Below are positions 5,022 to 9,591 of a DNA stretch of 9,591 nucleotides, piece after piece. Every line of letters starts with the position of its first letter. The first letter of the stretch is position 1. This DNA comes from an uncultured Blautia sp. (GTDB lineage Bacteria; Bacillota; Clostridia; Lachnospirales; Lachnospiraceae), in contig URYM01000053.1 of the NCBI GenBank assembly GCA_900552095.1, positions 1 through 9,591 on the forward strand. Reading direction: 5' to 3'. A program made the translations under genes and the position numbers. A model generated the notes under the pieces. That model saw nothing but the letters and a program-made list of their open reading frames with translations. It was not told the origin of the DNA and did not search any database.

Positions 5022-7190
5022 ATGAAAACATTGGTAATAGCGGAAAAACCCTCGGTAGGCCGGGATATCGGCCGGGTTCTCCACTGCCAGGGAAAAGGAA
5101 ATGGTTCTCTGGAAGGCCCCCAGTACATTGTTACCTGGGGGCTTGGCCATTTAGTGGAGCTTCAGGCGCCGGAGGGGTATAAACCGGAATATAAAGAATG
5201 GCGGATGGAAGATCTGCCGATTATGCCGGAACATCTGAAGACGGAAGTGATCCGGCAGACCGGAAAGCAGTTTCAGACCGTGAAGGGGCTGCTGCACCGG
5301 AAAGATGTAAAAGATGTGGTGATTGCCACGGATGCCGGGCGGGAGGGAGAACTGGTAGCCCGATGGATTCTGGAGAAGGCGGGAAACAGAAAACCCTGCC
5401 GTCGTCTCTGGATATCCTCTGTGACAGATAAGGCGATCCGGGAAGGATTTGCGCATTTAAAGGACGCAAAAGAATATGATAATCTGTACCGGGCGGCGGT
5501 GAGCCGGGCGGAAGCGGACTGGCTGGTGGGCATTAATGCTACCCGGGCGCTGACCTGCAAGTACAATGCCCAGCTCTCCTGCGGAAGGGTTCAGACACCG
5601 ACCCTGGCCATGATTGCCGCCAGGGAAGAAGAAATCCGCCGTTTTGTGCCCCGGAGTTATTATGGGCTGAGCATGTCCGGACAGGGGATGATCTTTCAGT
5701 GGAAAGATAAAAAGTCGGGCAGCACATCTTCCTTTGAGCGGGAAAGGATAGAAAAAATCCGGGATAAGTGCAGCGGCGAAGAGCTGGTTATTCTTCAAGT
5801 CGAAAAAAAGGAGAAGCGAAAGGACGCGCCGGCTCTTTATGATCTGACGGAACTTCAGAGGGAGGCCAATCAGAAGTTTGGATTTTCCGCCAAGGAGACG
5901 TTAAATATCATGCAGCGGCTCTATGAGAATCACAAGGTACTCACCTATCCCAGGACAGATTCCAGGTATCTTACCTCCGATCTGGTAAGTACGCTGCAGG
6001 AACGTCTGGAAGCCTGTGGCACAGGACCCTACCGGAAGCTGGCGTCAGCACTCAGAAAGAAAAATTTCACAGCGAAGCTGCCCTGTGTCAATGACGGGAA
6101 GGTAACGGATCACCATGCGATCATTCCCACAGAACAGTTTGTGGATCTGACTCATATGACCGCGGAGGAGCGAAAGATTTATGATCTGACAGTACGCCGC
6201 TTTCTGGCGGTGCTCTACCCGCCCTGCCGCTATGAGTCTGTGACGGTAACGGCGGAAGCCGGAGGAGAGATTTTTACAGCATCCGGAACGCATATTCTGG
6301 AGGCAGGATGGAGAGAAGTGTATCGGGAGGAGGATCCGGAGGAACTGAAGGAACAGATGCTGCCGGATCTGAAAAAGGGGGATCACCTCAGAGATTTCTC
6401 CTGCTCACTGAAAGAAGGAAAGACAAAGCCTCCGGCCCGCTTTACAGAGGCCGCTCTTCTGTCGGCTATGGAAAATCCGGTAAAATATATGGAGTCCGGA
6501 GACAGGGGACTGGCAAAGACGCTGGGAGAAACCGGCGGACTGGGAACGGTGGCTACCCGGGCAGATATTATAGAGAAGCTTTTTTCCAGTTTTCTTCTGG
6601 AAAAAAAGGGTCAGGAGATTTATCTGACAGCGAAGGCCAGGCAGCTTTTGGAGCTGGTTCCGGAAGATCTGAAGAAACCGGAGCTGACAGCGGTGTGGGA
6701 ACAGAAGCTTTCGGGGATGGCGAAAGGAAACTTAAAGAGGGATGTTTTCATGAAGCAGATCCGGGATTATACCCGGGAACTTCTGGAGGAAATCCGGACA
6801 GAAGAGGGCACTTTTCGTCATGAAAATGTGACAAATAAAAAATGCCCCAGCTGCGGCAAACGTCTCCTGGCAGTAAATGGAAAAAATGCCCGCCTTCTGG
6901 TATGTCAGGACCGTTCCTGCGGTTACCGGGAAACAGTGTCACGGACGACCAATGCCCGATGTCCCGTCTGCCATAAACGGATGGAAATGGTGGGAAAAGG
7001 AGAAGATGCCCGCTTTGTATGTTCCTGCGGTCATAAGGAGCGGCTGAGCAAATTTCAGGAGCGGAGAAAAAAAGAGGGAGCCGGAGTTTCTAAAAAAGAT
7101 GTGAACGCTTATCTGAAAAAACAGCAGAAGGAAGCAAAAGAATCGATTAATAACGCTTTTGCGGAGGCTTTTAAAAATCTGAAGCTGTAG
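5022..7190 (+). CDS. topB: DNA topoisomerase III (type IA)
   Basis: A 722-residue type IA topoisomerase that cuts and passes single DNA strands to relax or decatenate DNA. The Toprim domain is at the N-terminus, with E8 (VIAEKPSVG) and the acidic TDAGREGE loop (D104, E108), the form typical of Bacillus-type TopB. The catalytic tyrosine is Y309 in LTYPRTDSRYL. Further conserved blocks are SCGRVQTPTLAM (186-197), DHHAIIPT (363-370) and GLGTVATRADIIEKL (506-520). The C-terminus has two zinc-ribbon-like modules, C608-C611-C628-C633 and C647-C650-C667-C669, followed by a lysine-rich tail. Length is close to Bacillus subtilis TopB (about 727). It begins 8 bases after the flavoprotein stop, with AGGAG at 5006-5010 inside the preceding gene, so it is probably carried on the cooS transcript. 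Nothing suggests a functional tie to CO metabolism or a mobile element. Confidence 0.95.
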   Translation: MKTLVIAEKPSVGRDIGRVLHCQGKGNGSLEGPQYIVTWGLGHLVELQAPEGYKPEYKEWRMEDLPIMPEHLKTEVIRQTGKQFQTVKGLLHRKDVKDVVIATDAGREGELVARWILEKAGNRKPCRRLWISSVTDKAIREGFAHLKDAKEYDNLYRAAVSRAEADWLVGINATRALTCKYNAQLSCGRVQTPTLAMIAAREEEIRRFVPRSYYGLSMSGQGMIFQWKDKKSGSTSSFERERIEKIRDKCSGEELVILQVEKKEKRKDAPALYDLTELQREANQKFGFSAKETLNIMQRLYENHKVLTYPRTDSRYLTSDLVSTLQERLEACGTGPYRKLASALRKKNFTAKLPCVNDGKVTDHHAIIPTEQFVDLTHMTAEERKIYDLTVRRFLAVLYPPCRYESVTVTAEAGGEIFTASGTHILEAGWREVYREEDPEELKEQMLPDLKKGDHLRDFSCSLKEGKTKPPARFTEAALLSAMENPVKYMESGDRGLAKTLGETGGLGTVATRADIIEKLFSSFLLEKKGQEIYLTAKARQLLELVPEDLKKPELTAVWEQKLSGMAKGNLKRDVFMKQIRDYTRELLEEIRTEEGTFRHENVTNKKCPSCGKRLLAVNGKNARLLVCQDRSCGYRETVSRTTNARCPVCHKRMEMVGKGEDARFVCSCGHKERLSKFQERRKKEGAGVSKKDVNAYLKKQQKEAKESINNAFAEAFKNLKL

Positions 7191-7204
7191 AAGAGTGGAG
7201 GACT

Positions 7205-8062
7205 ATGACAAAAGAAGATCGGGTTGTGAGGTATCTGGAGCGGGCTGCAAAAGAACTGCTTTATGATACAGGATATTATAAAGAAGAGCTGGGAATCTCT
7301 GATGAGGATATTCGGGAAATTCAGAAAAAACGGGAAGCAGAGATTAGTTTAAAGCCGACAGAAAAGCGAAATCTGGTCGTGAAGCAGAGTATAAAACCGC
7401 TGCTGAAATCATATGGATATTCTGTTTCCGGGGTGGACTGGCGCAGAGAACTGGAGGATGCTTATCTTATCATCCACATGATAAATTCTCAGTTTAACAG
7501 CATTGTGACCGGGGCAAATTTCAGATTTCACATCAGTGCTGCAAAGAAGGAGGAGATAAAAGGAAAGCTGTCCGATGAGTGGATGTATCATCAGGGGGAG
7601 GAGCTGAATCAGTTTGATTTCCTCCCTTACTGTGGAATGCTCTCTCCCTATTACTCCGGAGGAATGTATCAGATTGACGGATATAAGAATTTTCTTCCGT
7701 CGGATACGCCGGTGGAAGAAATCTGCAGGCAGATAGAGGAAGATTTTGGATCCTGTATTCTTCCCGAACTGGCAGAAGTTTCCTGTTACCATGATTTTCA
7801 GCTTTTGCGGGAGCGAAAGAGAAAAGCGAGGGGAGCGAAGGAGATCTTTCTGCTGCGCTATTATTATATGGCACAGCGATGGGCGGCAGACTTTACCGGA
7901 CAGGGGATGGAGCATCTGAAAAGGGCGGCAGAAGAAATGAAGCTGAGCAGAGAAGATATTCTTTCTCATATGGAATGGCTGGAAATCTGCAGAGAAAATT
8001 CGGATTTTCCCGGATTTGATGCGCGGGAATTTGTGCGGAAATCTGCAGAGCAAAGAATCTGA
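7205..8062 (+). CDS. DUF4304-like protein of unknown function
   Basis: A 285-residue cytoplasmic protein with no signal peptide or membrane segment. Residues about 57-190 resemble the DUF4304 pattern: a helix VVKQSIKPLLKSYGY, then a strand-rich stretch with RRELEDAYLIIHMINSQF and the hydrophobic strand FRFHISA. This match is from memory of the family and is moderate. The rest is charged and mainly helical, including a basic patch RERKRKARG (202-210). No catalytic motif is recognised. The gene starts 14 bases after topB, with GGAGG at 7197-7201 only 3 bases before ATG, an unusually short spacing that may mean weak translation or dependence on topB. It is the last gene before the hairpin terminator and faces the convergent pckA. 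No function is proposed. Confidence 0.75.
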   Translation: MTKEDRVVRYLERAAKELLYDTGYYKEELGISDEDIREIQKKREAEISLKPTEKRNLVVKQSIKPLLKSYGYSVSGVDWRRELEDAYLIIHMINSQFNSIVTGANFRFHISAAKKEEIKGKLSDEWMYHQGEELNQFDFLPYCGMLSPYYSGGMYQIDGYKNFLPSDTPVEEICRQIEEDFGSCILPELAEVSCYHDFQLLRERKRKARGAKEIFLLRYYYMAQRWAADFTGQGMEHLKRAAEEMKLSREDILSHMEWLEICRENSDFPGFDAREFVRKSAEQRI

Positions 8063-8078
8063 TATAATAAAGAACAAA

Positions 8079-8108
8079 AAGACTGCCCGCCTTTCGGTGA
8101 GCAGTCTT
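8079..8108. terminator. Bidirectional rho-independent terminator between the topB-DUF4304 genes and pckA
   Basis: An 8-base stem AAGACTGC (8079-8086) pairs with GCAGTCTT (8101-8108). After one C/A mismatch, an inner CGCC (8088-8091) pairs with GGTG (8096-8099, one G-T pair) around a TTTC loop. On the minus strand it is followed by TTTTTGTTC, a strong T-run placed 11 bases after the pckA stop. On the plus strand it is followed by the weaker CTTGTTGT. It lies between two converging genes and can serve both, best for pckA. Confidence 0.85.
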
Positions 8109-8119
8109 CTTGTTGTAAT

Positions 8120-9564
8120 TTATTTCTGAGGACCAGCAGCAACCAGTGCTTTGCCCAGCTCGTTGCCTTCGTATTTTGCGAAGTTCTTGATGAAACGTCC
8201 AGCCAGATCCAGTGCTTTGGTCTCCCATTCGGAAGCGTCAGCATAGGTATCGCGGGGATCCAGGATTGCGGGATCTACGCCCGGAAGCTCGGTGGGAACT
8301 TCAAAGTTGAAGTACGGGATCTTCTTGGTCGGTGCATTTAAGATAGAGCCGTCCAGGATTGCATCGATGATACCACGGGTATCGCGGATGGAGATACGTT
8401 TTCCGGTTCCGTTCCAGCCGGTATTTACCAGGTAAGCTTTTGCGCCGCTTTCTTTCATCTTCTTAACCAGCTCTTCTGCATATTTGGTCGGATGCAGCTC
8501 CAGGAATGCCTGGCCGAAGCAAGCGGAGAAGGTGGGGGTAGGCTCGGTGATACCGCGCTCAGTACCTGCCAGTTTTGCAGTGAATCCAGACAGGAAGTAG
8601 TACTCGGTCTGCTCCGGAGTCAGGATAGATACGGGAGGCAGTACGCCGAAAGCATCTGCAGACAGGAAGATCACATTCTTTGCTGCAGGAGCTGCGGATA
8701 CCGGGCGAACGATCTTCTCAATGTGGTCGATCGGGTAGGATACACGGGTGTTCTCGGTTACGCTCTTGTCGGTGAAGTCAATTTTGCCTTCAGCATCCAG
8801 GGTAACATTCTCAAGCAGAGCGTTGCGTTTGATTGCGTTGTAGATATCCGGCTCGGAATCTTTATCCAGGTCGATAACTTTGGCATAGCAGCCGCCCTCG
8901 AAGTTAAACACGCCGTTGTCATCCCAGCCGTGCTCGTCGTCGCCGATCAGCAGACGCTTGGGATCCGTGGAAAGGGTGGTCTTGCCTGTGCCGGACAGAC
9001 CGAAGAAGATCGCGGTGTTCTCGCCGTTCATATCCGTGTTTGCGGAGCAGTGCATGGAAGCGATGCCCTTTAACGGCAGATAGTAGTTCATCATGGAGAA
9101 CATGCCCTTCTTCATCTCGCCGCCGTACCAGGTGTTCAGGATGACCTGCTCCCGGGAGGTGAGGTTGAAGATAGCGGCGGTCTCGGAATTCAGGCCCAGC
9201 TCCTGATAGTTCTCCACCTTGGCCTTGGCGGCGTTGTAGGAGATGAAGTCAGGCTCGAAGTTCTCCAGTTCCTCAGCAGTGGGCTGGATGAACATATTCT
9301 TGACGAAGTGGGCCTGCCATGCCACCTCCATGATGAAGCGGATGGCCATGCGGGAGTCGTGGTTGGCGCCGCAGAACACATCCATCACAAACAGACGCTT
9401 GTTGGACAGCTGCTCCTGCGCCAGCTTCTTGCAGGCATCCCAAGCCTCCTGAGAGGCGGGCTTGTTGTCGTTTTTGAACTCGTCGGAGGTCCACCACACG
9501 GTATCCTTGGAGACGTCGTCCATCACGATGAACTTGTCCTTAGGGGAACGGCCGGTGTAGATAC
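8120..9564 (-). CDS. pckA: Phosphoenolpyruvate carboxykinase (ATP), N-terminus missing
   Basis: This cytoplasmic enzyme interconverts oxaloacetate plus ATP and phosphoenolpyruvate plus CO2 plus ADP. In anaerobic fermenters it often runs towards oxaloacetate. The reading frame stays open past the GTG at 9524-9526 up to the adapter, and encodes [13 protein letters not shown] there, so that GTG is not the start. About 480 residues are visible of a usual 525-540. Numbering from the first visible residue: substrate-site R5 (GRSPKDK), metal/substrate lysines in YGGEMKKG (146-153), H171 (SMHCSAN), the P-loop GLSGTGKT (188-195), the metal-binding DDEHGW (208-213) and R273 (NTRVSYP). All catalytic motifs after the cut are intact. 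The promoter is outside the window. The 5' half is richer in G/C-ending codons than the 3' half. The gene ends at the shared hairpin. Confidence 0.96.
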
Positions 9565-9591
9565 CTGTCTCTTATACACATCTGACGCTGC
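9565..9591 (-). other. Nextera Read 1 adapter, not genomic
   Basis: Bases 9565-9583 read CTGTCTCTTATACACATCT, the reverse complement of the Tn5 mosaic end. Bases 9584-9591 (GACGCTGC) continue into the Nextera Read 1 primer arm. This is untrimmed adapter cutting into pckA; the genomic sequence ends at 9564. Confidence 0.97.

Noticed and set aside
5116..5142. Perfect 8-base inverted repeat GCCCCCAG/CTGGGGGC with an 11-base loop inside topB
   Set aside because: No T-run follows, and the bases encode the conserved TopB segment GPQYIVTWGLGHLVEL, so the hairpin is most simply a by-product of coding; attenuation cannot be excluded.
5022..8062. topB as a sign of an integrative element
   Set aside because: Topoisomerase III genes occur on conjugative elements, but no relaxase, integrase, type IV secretion genes or direct repeats are seen, and the protein is of ordinary chromosomal length.
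8063..8068. TATAAT just after the DUF4304-like gene
   Set aside because: No -35 at a suitable distance and it points into a terminator and a convergent gene.
8492..9073. A 193-codon open frame on the plus strand opposite pckA
   Set aside because: It lies wholly antisense to the intact, motif-rich pckA gene, has no recognisable domain and no ribosome site; it is a shadow of pckA codon bias.

Overview
The window looks like a metagenome contig from a strict anaerobe of the Clostridia, most likely a Lachnospiraceae-type gut bacterium. This rests on strong AGGAGG ribosome binding sites, roughly 50% GC, a Gram-positive type topoisomerase III, a CooS-family Ni-Fe-S protein and ATP-dependent PEP carboxykinase. 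The taxonomic call is an inference from gene content. Both ends carry Nextera transposase adapter (1-19 and 9565-9591), so the real sequence is 20-9564 and the first and last genes are cut by library construction.

Layout. (1) 21-1325, plus strand: the 3' part of a precorrin-8X methylmutase gene (cbiC/cobH, corrin ring synthesis), then a compact amidohydrolase 6 bases further on. This is probably the tail of a cobalamin operon. (2) 1326-1423: a 98-base gap holding a good sigma-A-type promoter with a possible Rex-like half-site over its -10. (3) 1424-5013: a tight three-gene redox unit of a CooS-family (carbon monoxide dehydrogenase-like) protein, a CooF-type four-cluster ferredoxin and an FAD/NAD(P)H oxidoreductase, with gaps of 12 and 2 bases. 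(4) 5022-8062: topB (DNA topoisomerase III) and a DUF4304-like protein of unknown role, following at 8 and 14 bases, so possibly on the same transcript. (5) 8079-8108: a hairpin shared as terminator by the converging pckA. (6) 8120-9564, minus strand: pckA, lacking its N-terminus.

How the genes work together: FAD oxidoreductase, CooF and CooS would form an electron chain between NAD(P)H and the CooS active-site cluster. The CooS protein keeps all the cysteine/histidine ligands for its metal clusters. By eye alignment it has lost the two residues that position CO2 in true carbon monoxide dehydrogenases (a His is Gly, a Lys is Gln) and most of the proton-relay histidines. It also has an extra Cys-rich N-terminus. 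It may therefore reduce something other than CO2/CO, and this is the most interesting point in the window. No mobile element, CRISPR array, tRNA or rRNA was seen, and no stretch over 300 bases lacks a gene.
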